The notes below the pieces were generated by a model. It was not told the origin of the DNA. It saw only the letters and a program-made list of their open reading frames with translations, and did no database searches. From Yoonia maricola (lineage in GTDB: Bacteria; Pseudomonadota; Alphaproteobacteria; Rhodobacterales; Rhodobacteraceae), in assembly GCF_002797915.1 (NCBI RefSeq), contig NZ_PGTY01000001.1, positions 1,736,001 to 1,800,000 on the forward strand: DNA of 64,000 nt, in the 5' to 3' direction. Below, piece by piece: positions 36,959 to 45,184 of the stretch. How positions within the stretch are numbered: position 1 is the first letter of the stretch; each line of letters starts with the position of its first letter. Made by a program: the position numbers and the translations under genes.

Positions 36959-37642
36959 CTAGCGGCCAGCAGCAGCCCGGATCGCGCGAATGTTTTCACC
37001 GTATGGCGTCGGATCGGTCACCGAACCGCCGCGAAACACGGCAGAACCCGCCACAAGAACATCAGCCCCCGCCGCAGCCACCAAAGGTGCTGTCGTCGGA
37101 TCAACACCGCCGTCGATTTCGATATGAATGGGACGGTCACCGATCATCGCACGCAGATCACGCACCTTGTCTACCTGACTGTGAATGAACTTCTGCCCGC
37201 CAAAACCGGGGTTCACCGTCATCACACAGACCAAATCAACCATGTCAAGCAGTGTGTCTATTGCAGTAGCGGGCGTGCCGGGGTTCAATGCGACACCGGC
37301 CTTTGCCCCTGCCCCGCGGATCGCTTGTAAAGTACGATGAATATGTGGGCCTGCCTCCACGTGGGCGGTAATGATATCTGCACCAGCCTTTGCAAACCCT
37401 TCGATATAGGGATCAACCGGGGCAATCATCAGATGGACATCCATGACACCCTTGATATGCGGTCGTATCGCCGCACAGGTCGCAGGACCAAAGGTGATAT
37501 TCGGCACGAAATGCCCATCCATAACATCGACATGGACCCAATCGGCACCCTGCGCTTCAATCGCTTCGCATTCCGCGCCGAAATTGGCAAAATCAGCAGA
37601 GAGGATAGAGGGGGCAATCTTGATAGAGCGGTCAAAACCCAT
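36959..37642 (-). CDS. rpe: Ribulose-phosphate 3-epimerase
   Basis: 227 residues from the ATG at 37642 ([20 protein letters not shown]). TIM-barrel motifs are [47 protein letters not shown] and [12 protein letters not shown]. It interconverts ribulose 5-phosphate and xylulose 5-phosphate in the pentose phosphate pathway. It is monocistronic here, 59 bp downstream of the hairpin leader on the same strand. Confidence 0.96.
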   Translation of the reverse strand: MGFDRSIKIAPSILSADFANFGAECEAIEAQGADWVHVDVMDGHFVPNITFGPATCAAIRPHIKGVMDVHLMIAPVDPYIEGFAKAGADIITAHVEAGPHIHRTLQAIRGAGAKAGVALNPGTPATAIDTLLDMVDLVCVMTVNPGFGGQKFIHSQVDKVRDLRAMIGDRPIHIEIDGGVDPTTAPLVAAAGADVLVAGSAVFRGGSVTDPTPYGENIRAIRAAAGR

Positions 37643-37845
37643 GGAACACCTCATTTGGTTGGCTTGCGCAGGCCATAACTTGTGAGCGGTGGATTGTCAC
37701 GTTGATCTGTCATGCTTGGCAAAAGCCGCATACGCAGCAATGCAACGTTGCGTTTAACGGCAGGAAATTGCCACAAGACGCAGGATCGTGAAGCGTCAAA
37801 AATTTAGGTGCTGCAGCGCAGAAACGACTGTGCTATTTTGATCCC

Positions 37846-38679
37846 ATGGCGCAGACACTTCACCATGCAGGCATTCTGACAGAAGGCACACAGGTGCGCC
37901 TGACGCGCGCAACCTTGGCACCAACACGGCCAAAATCACTGCATGATCACGACTTTTACGAATTGTTTTGGGTGCAAAACGGCCGTGTCGTTCATCACCT
38001 GCCCGACAAGACCAAGACTTTGAACGAAGGCAACGTGGTTTTCCTGCGTCCCGGCCATAAGCACGCACTTCAAGGACGCGGCGAACATGCGCTTGTTGTC
38101 TCGCTCTGTATTCACCCGGCAACCGTAAAGGCGCTTGCCAAACGCCACCCCAGCGTCAAAGGGCATTTGTTTTGGTCAACAGGCGCGCCTGTGCAAATCC
38201 ACATGGACATCCGGCAACTGGCCGCCCTGAACCATGCCGCTGTTCAACTGGAAAACAGCCCCTGTGATACGCTGGCCGCCGAAGCGTTTTTGCTGCCGCT
38301 CTGTGCTGAGCTGACGGCAGAGACCTTTGCCCGTGATGTCCCCCAATGGCTTACCAACGCTTGCACTGCCGCCAGATCGCCTGACATTTTCCGCGATGGC
38401 TCGGCCGGGCTTGTCGCGATCACTGGCAAGGCACACCCCCATGTCAGCCGGATGATGCGCAAGCATCTGGGGCAGACACCCTCAGACTATGTCAACAACA
38501 TCCGCATGCAGCACGCCGCCCGTGTCCTGACCACCGACAACGAAGCCATCAGTGATATTGCTGCAGATTGCGGCATTCCGAACATGTCGCATTTCCACAA
38601 GCTCTTTCGCAAAGCGTATGGGATCACCCCCCTTCAATATCGGCAAAAGTTCCAGCGGCAGGTGGTGCAGCCCTCCTAG
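37846..38679 (+). CDS. AraC-family transcriptional regulator with cupin domain
   Basis: 277 residues. The N-terminal cupin has HDHDFYELFWVQNGRVVHHL and VVFLRPGHKHAL. The C-terminal double helix-turn-helix has HPHVSRMMRKHLGQTPSDYV and the signature ISDIAADCGIPNMSHFHKLF. The ligand is unknown. It sits 107 bp upstream of the deoC operon in the same direction and is a likely regulator of it. A GCAACGTTGC palindrome (37742-37751) lies upstream. Confidence 0.9.
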   Translation: MAQTLHHAGILTEGTQVRLTRATLAPTRPKSLHDHDFYELFWVQNGRVVHHLPDKTKTLNEGNVVFLRPGHKHALQGRGEHALVVSLCIHPATVKALAKRHPSVKGHLFWSTGAPVQIHMDIRQLAALNHAAVQLENSPCDTLAAEAFLLPLCAELTAETFARDVPQWLTNACTAARSPDIFRDGSAGLVAITGKAHPHVSRMMRKHLGQTPSDYVNNIRMQHAARVLTTDNEAISDIAADCGIPNMSHFHKLFRKAYGITPLQYRQKFQRQVVQPS

Positions 38680-38712
38680 GGTCAGCCCAACGCAACGGCA
38701 AAGCATATCTTA

Positions 38713-38730
38713 TTTGACCAAATAGTCAAA
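38713..38730. promoter_or_regulatory. Palindrome upstream of deoC
   Basis: TTTGAC-CAAATA-GTCAAA, perfect 6-bp arms, 56 bp before the deoC start. A candidate operator for control of the deoxyribose operon; the binding protein is unknown. Confidence 0.5.
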
Positions 38731-38785
38731 ACTTGCCAAGACTGCGCCAAAGTGCCACCCTTCACCGGCACCGCAGGAGGCCCCC

Positions 38786-39781
38786 TTGCAGACCACCCAA
38801 TCCCCCAGTTTGACAGCGACCCAGCTGCCGCAAGTTCATTTTCCGCGCAACGACGGCATGCCGCTCGACCTAGATTGGGTAATGGCCGTGCAGGCCAACA
38901 CATCCGCCATTGAACGGCGCGCCAAAACGCTGCCCGGCAGGCGGAGCGTCAAAAAAGACTATCAAGCGGCATGGTTGTGCAAAGCGATCAGCCTGATGGA
39001 TCTAACCACGCTTTCAGGTGACGACAGCGAAGGGCGCGTGCGCCGATTATGCGCCAAGGCGCGCCAACCTGTGGCCCAACCAATCCTAGAGGCTTTAGGC
39101 ATGGAAGGCCTGACTACAGGTGCGATCTGCGTTTATCACGACATGGTGGCAACGGCTGTCGATGCGCTGCAAGGGACGAATATACCTGTTGCGGCAGTCT
39201 CCACCGGCTTTCCGGCTGGGCTGTCCCCCTTCCACCTGCGCATCGCCGAAATCGGCGAGAGCGTTGCGGCAGGTGCGGCGGAGATCGATATCGTGATTAG
39301 TCGCCGCCATGTGCTGACCGGAAATTGGCAGGCGCTCTATGATGAAATGCGCGAAATGCGGGCCGCTTGTGGCGATGCCCATGTCAAAGCAATCCTGGCC
39401 ACCGGCGAACTTGGTACCCTGCGCAATGTCGCCCGCGCATCACTGGTCTGCATGATGGCTGGCGCAGATTTCATCAAGACATCAACGGGCAAAGAGCCAG
39501 TCAACGCGACGCTTCCCGTCACGTTGACCATGATCCGCGCGATCCGGGACTTTGAGGACCGGACGGGCGTCAAAGTCGGCTACAAACCTGCGGGCGGGAT
39601 CAGCAAGGCCAAAGACGCGCTGGTCTACCTGAGCATGATCAAGGATGAACTTGGCGACCGCTGGCTGCAACCCGACCTTTTCCGTTTTGGCGCATCGTCG
39701 TTGCTAGGCGACATCGAACGGCAACTCGAACATCATGTCACCGGGGCCTACTCTGCCTCGTGGCGACACGCGATTGGATAG
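38786..39781 (+). CDS. deoC: Deoxyribose-phosphate aldolase
   Basis: 331 residues from a TTG at 38786, chosen because GCAGGAGG (38773-38780) lies five bases before it; no ATG fits better. It is a TIM-barrel class I aldolase with Schiff-base lysine in ADFIKTSTGKEPVN and a second lysine in VGYKPAGGISKA. DeoC splits 2-deoxyribose 5-phosphate into acetaldehyde and glyceraldehyde 3-phosphate. The protein is longer than E. coli DeoC (about 260 residues), with a 60-residue N-terminal extension seen in eukaryote-like forms. The acetaldehyde would be oxidised by the downstream dehydrogenase. Confidence 0.93.
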   Translation: MQTTQSPSLTATQLPQVHFPRNDGMPLDLDWVMAVQANTSAIERRAKTLPGRRSVKKDYQAAWLCKAISLMDLTTLSGDDSEGRVRRLCAKARQPVAQPILEALGMEGLTTGAICVYHDMVATAVDALQGTNIPVAAVSTGFPAGLSPFHLRIAEIGESVAAGAAEIDIVISRRHVLTGNWQALYDEMREMRAACGDAHVKAILATGELGTLRNVARASLVCMMAGADFIKTSTGKEPVNATLPVTLTMIRAIRDFEDRTGVKVGYKPAGGISKAKDALVYLSMIKDELGDRWLQPDLFRFGASSLLGDIERQLEHHVTGAYSASWRHAIG

Positions 39782-39785
39782 CACA

Positions 39786-40112
39786 ATGTTTTCTCATGGA
39801 TTCGAAAGCAAACTACGTTCCAGAGATGCTGGAATGGTCCGTTTCGACCTACGGTGTCTAACTGACTGGGCATCGCAGGCGTGGCCAGATTACTGGCACA
39901 ATGCCAAAACGCCGGACATCCTAGAAGATGCGCTAAGCGCGTTCCTGGTCAAAGGCGCTGATCACTCGAAAACATTCCGCAATCTCAAAGGCGAACATAG
40001 CGCCATTCTAGCCCATGCACTGCTGATCGGGATCGGCCGCAGCGGCTCTCATCCCATCACAGAAATTGAGGATGCCCTTGGCGTATCACTGCCACCAGAG
40101 GCCCATCAATGA
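39786..40112 (+). CDS. Hypothetical protein in the deoC-ALDH16 operon
   Basis: 108 residues from the ATG at 39786, four bases after deoC. Soluble, no signal peptide or clear motif; Trp-rich around RCLTDWASQAWPDYWHN, with LSAFLVKGADHSKTFRNLKG following. Its stop overlaps the ALDH start (ATGA), so it is very probably translated. I do not recognise it. The position suggests a role in deoxyribose or aldehyde metabolism. Confidence 0.6.
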   Translation: MFSHGFESKLRSRDAGMVRFDLRCLTDWASQAWPDYWHNAKTPDILEDALSAFLVKGADHSKTFRNLKGEHSAILAHALLIGIGRSGSHPITEIEDALGVSLPPEAHQ

Positions 40113-42427
40113 CCATCAAAGACATCTTCGAAACCATGAACTACGGCCCCGCCCCGGAAAGCAGCGCCGAAGCACTGAAATGGCTGGCAGATCGCGGCGG
40201 CATCGCAGGCCACTATATCAATGGCACTTGGGGGCCGTTGCGGGATGATTTCCCCTCCAACAACCCGGCAACGGGCGGAAAACTGGCAGGTGTCACCAAA
40301 GGTACTGCCGAAGAAATCGCCGCGGCAGTCGCAGCCGCACGCAAAGCGCAACCCGGATGGGCCAAGTCAGGCCACAAGCGCGCACGCGTCCTCTACGCTA
40401 TCGCACGCCTGATGCAGAAACACAGCCGCCTGCTAGCCGTGATGGAAACGCTCGACAACGGGAAACCTATTCGCGAAAGCCGCGATATCGACGTGCCCCT
40501 CGCGATCCGTCATTTCTATCATCACGCTGGCTTTGCCCAACTGATGAAATCGGAACTGCCCGAGCGCGAGGCATTGGGTGTTTGCGGGCAGATCATCCCA
40601 TGGAACTTTCCGCTACTGATGCTGGCATGGAAAATTGCGCCAGCACTGGCGATGGGCAACACAGTGATCCTCAAACCCGCAGAATACACATCGCTGACTG
40701 CTATGATCTTCGCCGAAATCTGCACCGAGGCAGGCGTGCCACCCGGCGTCGTGAACATCGTCACGGGCGATGGCGAAACAGGGGCAGCCCTCGTAAACGC
40801 TGATGTAGACAAAATCGCGTTCACTGGCTCCACAGAAGTGGGCCGCAAAATCCGTGAAGCGACGGCCGGATCAGGCAAAGCGCTGTCTCTCGAACTGGGC
40901 GGCAAGTCACCTTACATCGTATTTGAAGACGCTGATATCGATAGCGCTGTCGAAGGCCTCGTCGATGCGATCTGGTTCAACCAAGGCCAGGTCTGCTGTG
41001 CCGGGTCACGCCTGTTGGTGCAGGAAGGCATCGCCGATCGGTTCTATACCAAGCTCAAAGCCCGCATGGACAGGCTGCGCATTGGTGATCCGCTCGACAA
41101 ATGCATCGATGTGGGTGCCATAGTGGACCCCATACAGCTGAACCAGATCACAAAGATGGTCAGCGCCAACACCGAAGGCGAAACCTATCAAACCAGCGCG
41201 CCCGATGGCTGTTTCTATCCGCCCACACTGATTACAGGTCTTTCCCCTGCATCAACACTGATGCAGGAAGAAATCTTTGGCCCTGTCCTTGCCGCAACCA
41301 CCTTTCGCACACCAATTGAGGCGGTCGAAATCGCCAATAACACGCGCTTCGGGCTCGCGGCCTCAGTCTGGTCGGAAAACATCAATCTTGCCCTCGATAT
41401 CGCGCCCAAACTAGCCGCCGGGATCGTCTGGGTAAATGGCACGAATATGATGGACGCCGCCGCTGGGTTCGGCGGTGTGCGCGAAAGCGGCTTTGGGCGC
41501 GAAGGCGGTTGGGAGGGGCTGACAGGCTACACCAAACCCAAAGGCACGGCCAAGTCTCTGAAGAAAATTGACCCTTTCACCACCGAAGACGGCCACCCAG
41601 CCGATCCGTTGGACCGGACCGCAAAACTCTACATCGGCGGGAAACAAGCACGCCCCGACGGTGGCTATTCGCAACCTGTCTACAGCCCGCGCGGGAAACT
41701 GCTGGGCCATGCGTCCATCGCCAATCGCAAAGACATCCGCAACGCCGTTGAGGCCTGCAATGCCGCCAAAGGCTGGTCTAAAACCACAGGCCACCTGCGC
41801 GCACAAATCCTCTACTATATTGCCGAAAACCTCTCAGCCCGCGCTGATGAATTTGGCACACGCATCAACCAGATGACTGGTGGACGCAGTGGCGCGGATG
41901 AGGTGGAAACCGCAATCCGTACACTCTTCACCTACGCCGCATGGGCCGACAAATACGACGGGCAGGCGCATGGCGTGCCGATCCGGGGTGTCGCCTTGGC
42001 GATGAAAGAACCGGTCGGCAACATCGGTATCCTTTGCGACGATGCTGCCCCTCTCGCCGGACTGGTTGGCACCATGGCAGCCGCCATCGCGATGGGCAAC
42101 CGCGTGATACTCGCCGCAAGCGAACCCTTCCCACTGGCAGCAACAGATTTTTATCAGGTCTTGGAAACCTCTGATGTACCAGCCGGTGTCGTCAACATCA
42201 TCACAGGCAGCCACACAGAGCTGGCTCCGACGCTAGCCAAACACCTCGATATCGATGCGGTCTGGTCCTTTTCCAGCAGCGATCTGAGCGCTGTTATCGA
42301 AAAGGCAAGCGCCGGCAACCTCAAACGGACCTGGGTGAACAACGGCAAGGCCATGGTGCCATCAACGGCAGATTACCTCACTGCTAGCACCGAGATCAAA
42401 AATATCTGGATCCCTTACGGCGAATAG
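40109..42427 (+). CDS. ALDH16-type tandem-domain aldehyde dehydrogenase
   Basis: 772 residues. A complete aldehyde dehydrogenase domain (about 30-500) has the NAD-site segment IIPWNFPLLMLAWKIAPALA, ALSLELGGKSPYI with the general-base Glu, and the catalytic Cys in NQGQVCCAGSRL (about residue 295). A second, shorter domain (about 505-772) has the fold elements (PVGNIGILCDDAAPLAGLVG) but no catalytic Cys motif. This architecture defines ALDH16, known structurally from a Loktanella enzyme. It probably oxidises acetaldehyde released by DeoC. It follows the 108-residue gene by overlap. Confidence 0.92.
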   Translation: MTIKDIFETMNYGPAPESSAEALKWLADRGGIAGHYINGTWGPLRDDFPSNNPATGGKLAGVTKGTAEEIAAAVAAARKAQPGWAKSGHKRARVLYAIARLMQKHSRLLAVMETLDNGKPIRESRDIDVPLAIRHFYHHAGFAQLMKSELPEREALGVCGQIIPWNFPLLMLAWKIAPALAMGNTVILKPAEYTSLTAMIFAEICTEAGVPPGVVNIVTGDGETGAALVNADVDKIAFTGSTEVGRKIREATAGSGKALSLELGGKSPYIVFEDADIDSAVEGLVDAIWFNQGQVCCAGSRLLVQEGIADRFYTKLKARMDRLRIGDPLDKCIDVGAIVDPIQLNQITKMVSANTEGETYQTSAPDGCFYPPTLITGLSPASTLMQEEIFGPVLAATTFRTPIEAVEIANNTRFGLAASVWSENINLALDIAPKLAAGIVWVNGTNMMDAAAGFGGVRESGFGREGGWEGLTGYTKPKGTAKSLKKIDPFTTEDGHPADPLDRTAKLYIGGKQARPDGGYSQPVYSPRGKLLGHASIANRKDIRNAVEACNAAKGWSKTTGHLRAQILYYIAENLSARADEFGTRINQMTGGRSGADEVETAIRTLFTYAAWADKYDGQAHGVPIRGVALAMKEPVGNIGILCDDAAPLAGLVGTMAAAIAMGNRVILAASEPFPLAATDFYQVLETSDVPAGVVNIITGSHTELAPTLAKHLDIDAVWSFSSSDLSAVIEKASAGNLKRTWVNNGKAMVPSTADYLTASTEIKNIWIPYGE

Positions 42428-42492
42428 GACCCGTTATCCTCATCCCGAAACTCGGACGGTAAAGCGGTGGGGATAAAGCCCCTTGGCAGCGC

Positions 42493-43200
42493 TTACTTTA
42501 TCGGACGGTTCTTGTTCTTGTCGCGCCACGTCCCCAGCCAACGGCCGACCCGGCCTTTGCGCTCGGCGACATCGGCTTGAACCTCATCAATCTGATGACC
42601 TGCGGCATCAAGCAGCGGATCAACCGAGCGTTCGCGAAATTGCCGCCAAGCGGCCCGGATAAAGACAATCGCCACTATCAGGAAGACAAAGAAAAAGATG
42701 TTGAACCACGGAATGATCCGCACATCGGGGTTCTCTACCGGGGTGATATTTACCGCATTCGGGAAGATGGACAAAAACGGAATGCGCCAGCCATAATGCG
42801 TAATCACAGCCCAGTTGCCGTCCGCGCTATCGGTGAATCTGCGGGCTTGCGCCGTGGCCTGGCCATGCAGATTCGAGCTGTCAAACTTGAAATATGGTGG
42901 CCAAATCCAACCTGTGTCCTCATTACGATAGACCATTGTTTCGGTACTGTCGCGCGGGATAAAACCAAGCAGGAACGTCTCTTTCTTCTCGGTAAAAATA
43001 TAAAAGATATCCCGGTTTTCCATCTCGGTGCTGCCACTATCCGCCTGGGCATAGAACCAGCGGTTGAAAGACCCGAAATCGGTGCGGCGCGGCTCTGCCT
43101 GACTGATCTGCACGATGTCATGCTGGGGCAAAACATAGTGCAGGAATGATCCTGCCAATAATAGCACCAGCACTCTGACGATCGTTTTTAAGCGTTGCAT
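42493..43200 (-). CDS. DUF1523 family membrane protein
   Basis: 235 residues from the ATG at 43200. It has an N-terminal helix (LVLLLAGSFLHYVLPQHDIV) and a periplasmic domain with RNEDTGWIWPPYFKFDSSNL and THYGWRIPFLSIFPNAV, which mark DUF1523. A second helix near residue 180 (WFNIFFFVFLIVAIVFI) and a basic cytoplasmic tail follow. The function is unknown. It is the last gene of the eight-gene operon. Confidence 0.82.
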   Translation of the reverse strand: MQRLKTIVRVLVLLLAGSFLHYVLPQHDIVQISQAEPRRTDFGSFNRWFYAQADSGSTEMENRDIFYIFTEKKETFLLGFIPRDSTETMVYRNEDTGWIWPPYFKFDSSNLHGQATAQARRFTDSADGNWAVITHYGWRIPFLSIFPNAVNITPVENPDVRIIPWFNIFFFVFLIVAIVFIRAAWRQFRERSVDPLLDAAGHQIDEVQADVAERKGRVGRWLGTWRDKNKNRPIK

Positions 43201-43210
43201 ATCGAAAACC

Positions 43211-43486
43211 TCAATTCGCGTTGATGGTATAGACAATTGCGGCGATCACAACGGTCGGCACCACATAAACCAAACCGATCAGCTTGGGCCGGATAGAGTT
43301 ATTATAGTCCTGCATGCCTTCCGCGATGAATGTATCGCGCGCGCCTGCGGCACCACCTTCGGGATGTTCGGCATCAAATTCATCCTCAAGCCGCTCCTTG
43401 CGCACAGACCGGGAATAGATGGCGATTGAGAAATAAATCACCGTCAGCGCGATGAACCCAAAGATCACAAGTTTGATAAATGCCAT
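43211..43486 (-). CDS. Small two-helix membrane protein, hypothetical
   Basis: 91 residues from the ATG at 43486, which overlaps the upstream stop by one base. There is a membrane helix at the N-terminus (IKLVIFGFIALTVIYFSIAI) and another at the C-terminus (LIGLVYVVPTVVIAAIVYTI). Between them is a charged loop with EDEFDAEHPEGG. I do not recognise a family. It lies between the 450-residue gene and the DUF1523 gene. Confidence 0.7.
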   Translation of the reverse strand: MAFIKLVIFGFIALTVIYFSIAIYSRSVRKERLEDEFDAEHPEGGAAGARDTFIAEGMQDYNNSIRPKLIGLVYVVPTVVIAAIVYTINAN

Positions 43487-44838
43487 CAACGTCTCCCCCT
43501 CGTCACTGCACCCCACGGCCCCACACGCGATATCAGATCAGGCTGCCTGACCCGCGGCACCGCAGTCATCGGGGCCTCATGCCCGAACAGTGTTGCGCGC
43601 GTTCCTGCCTTATCGACTTGGTATTCACGGTCAAGAAAATCAACGACATAAGTGCGCTTTTCATCCGGCCAATCGGCATAGGCCCGATAAAAAACTTCCT
43701 TGTGGCAGATAAACAACTGACGGATATCCAACGGTGTCAGCTCGGCCAACAACATATTCACAAGGTCTGCGTCCGGATGGTCCTTAGCCCGCAGTGTGTA
43801 GAAATAGGCCGCATGCTCTGACGTGATCGACGGCCAAGGGCCATCCTCTTCAGCCCAGCGCACGAGAGCCGCCAGCCCTTGCCAGGCCTCTGGCAACTGG
43901 TCGGCATATTGACGCCCCAACCGCCGCAGATCACGGCGCGTCGCACCGGCTAAGTCTTCTTTCATCTCCGCAGCAACCGAGGCCACGATAAAATCCATTT
44001 TCTGATGCAGGATCGCCGCTGAGTCCACGCCGCGGGCTTCAAGGATCGGCTCAACCAGATCATTCAGCGCCAGGAACTTTGCAATGGCTGAACGATCGTT
44101 CAGATCGAAAACAAACGGAATGGGTAGTTCACCAATGTCCTTTTTGTCACGTGCCACAATCGCGGCAGGGTGGTCCACGCCGCGAAACACATACATGCCG
44201 CCAAAATGATCGGTCCAAAAATTTTCTTGTCCAAATGACATCTGGCGCAAGGCCACAGGGTTACGCACCACATCACCTGTTTTCTTTGCCATCCCGATCA
44301 TATCCGCGATCAGCACATCGTCATACCACCCATCAGGTTCGGTCTTGAAGCGATCAATCATCTCGCCCAACTTCTTGGCCGTTGCGACCGTCCCGCTTGT
44401 CGTATCCGCCTCAATGGCGATTTTGCGCATATCAAAAAGCCTCGCGGGCGTATCCGCGACATAAACCGAATTCACCAGTTCACCCGCCACCGCATCACGG
44501 GCCGTCAATGCAAAAAGCTCGGTCCGGTTTTCTTCAATGAACTGACGCAGAATACCGCGTGAGGTTGAAAACTTCGCATTCAAAAGCGGGGCCGTTGCCT
44601 GCTCGGTCGTTAGCAAGATAAACTGCCGGTTCACGCCCTTGTGGTTCAGATAAAGGTCGTCATCCAACTCATCTCCAATCTCTGGGGAATATCCAGAAAT
44701 ATCAATATGAAACACTTTTTGCGCTGTTTCTTTGCCTGTAAGATGCTTCAACGCACGATTATACCGTTCCACCAAAATCGGAGAGTCCACCCGGATCAAG
44801 TTACCAAACATCAATCCTTTTTCGATCAACCGATGCAT
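43486..44838 (-). CDS. Conserved hypothetical protein (possibly DUF6638)
   Basis: 450 residues, soluble, no known catalytic motif. It begins MHRLIEKGLMFGNLIRVDSP, contains VFHIDISGYSPEIGDELDDD and FWTDHFGGMYVFRGVDHPAA, and ends with a short region rich in Arg (RVRQPDLISRVGPWGAVTRG). The middle is helical. I recall similar proteins in Alphaproteobacteria under DUF6638, but I cannot verify that here. Context in the AAA-ATPase operon suggests a partner or substrate-binding role. Confidence 0.65.
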   Translation of the reverse strand: MHRLIEKGLMFGNLIRVDSPILVERYNRALKHLTGKETAQKVFHIDISGYSPEIGDELDDDLYLNHKGVNRQFILLTTEQATAPLLNAKFSTSRGILRQFIEENRTELFALTARDAVAGELVNSVYVADTPARLFDMRKIAIEADTTSGTVATAKKLGEMIDRFKTEPDGWYDDVLIADMIGMAKKTGDVVRNPVALRQMSFGQENFWTDHFGGMYVFRGVDHPAAIVARDKKDIGELPIPFVFDLNDRSAIAKFLALNDLVEPILEARGVDSAAILHQKMDFIVASVAAEMKEDLAGATRRDLRRLGRQYADQLPEAWQGLAALVRWAEEDGPWPSITSEHAAYFYTLRAKDHPDADLVNMLLAELTPLDIRQLFICHKEVFYRAYADWPDEKRTYVVDFLDREYQVDKAGTRATLFGHEAPMTAVPRVRQPDLISRVGPWGAVTRGRR

Positions 44839-44839
44839 T

Positions 44840-45184
44840 CTACCACGTCTCCTTCACCCATTTGCGCGGCAGGCCAGCGACCGACAAAAGCATGATCGGT
44901 GCCCAGATGATTGCGGCAATCAGGCCCAAGCGCCCAAAAAACGCAATGCTGCTGGCAGCACCCGGCGCAACGATTTCAGCGACGCTGAGACCTTGCCACA
45001 AATAGAGGCCAAAGAAGAAAGACGCAGATAAGGCAAACAAGAGGACGGTCGACAGAAACGCATTCAACATCAATGGGCCGACCCCTTCCGGCAGTACGCG
45101 TGCCAGAAAGCGCGGCACAGCAAAGCCTAAGATGGCCAACATAAGCGCCGGCAAGAACAGCGCATCTGAAAACAGCGCGCTCAC
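44840..45184 (-). CDS. Three-helix membrane protein, hypothetical
   Basis: 114 residues with three hydrophobic segments (ALFLPALMLAILGFAVPRFL, LMLNAFLSTVLLFALSASFF, GLIAAIIWAPIMLLSVAGLP). No motif is recognised. Its start overlaps the AAA-ATPase stop by one base, and one base separates its stop from the 450-residue gene. It may anchor the complex in the membrane. Confidence 0.7.
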   Translation of the reverse strand: MSALFSDALFLPALMLAILGFAVPRFLARVLPEGVGPLMLNAFLSTVLLFALSASFFFGLYLWQGLSVAEIVAPGAASSIAFFGRLGLIAAIIWAPIMLLSVAGLPRKWVKETW

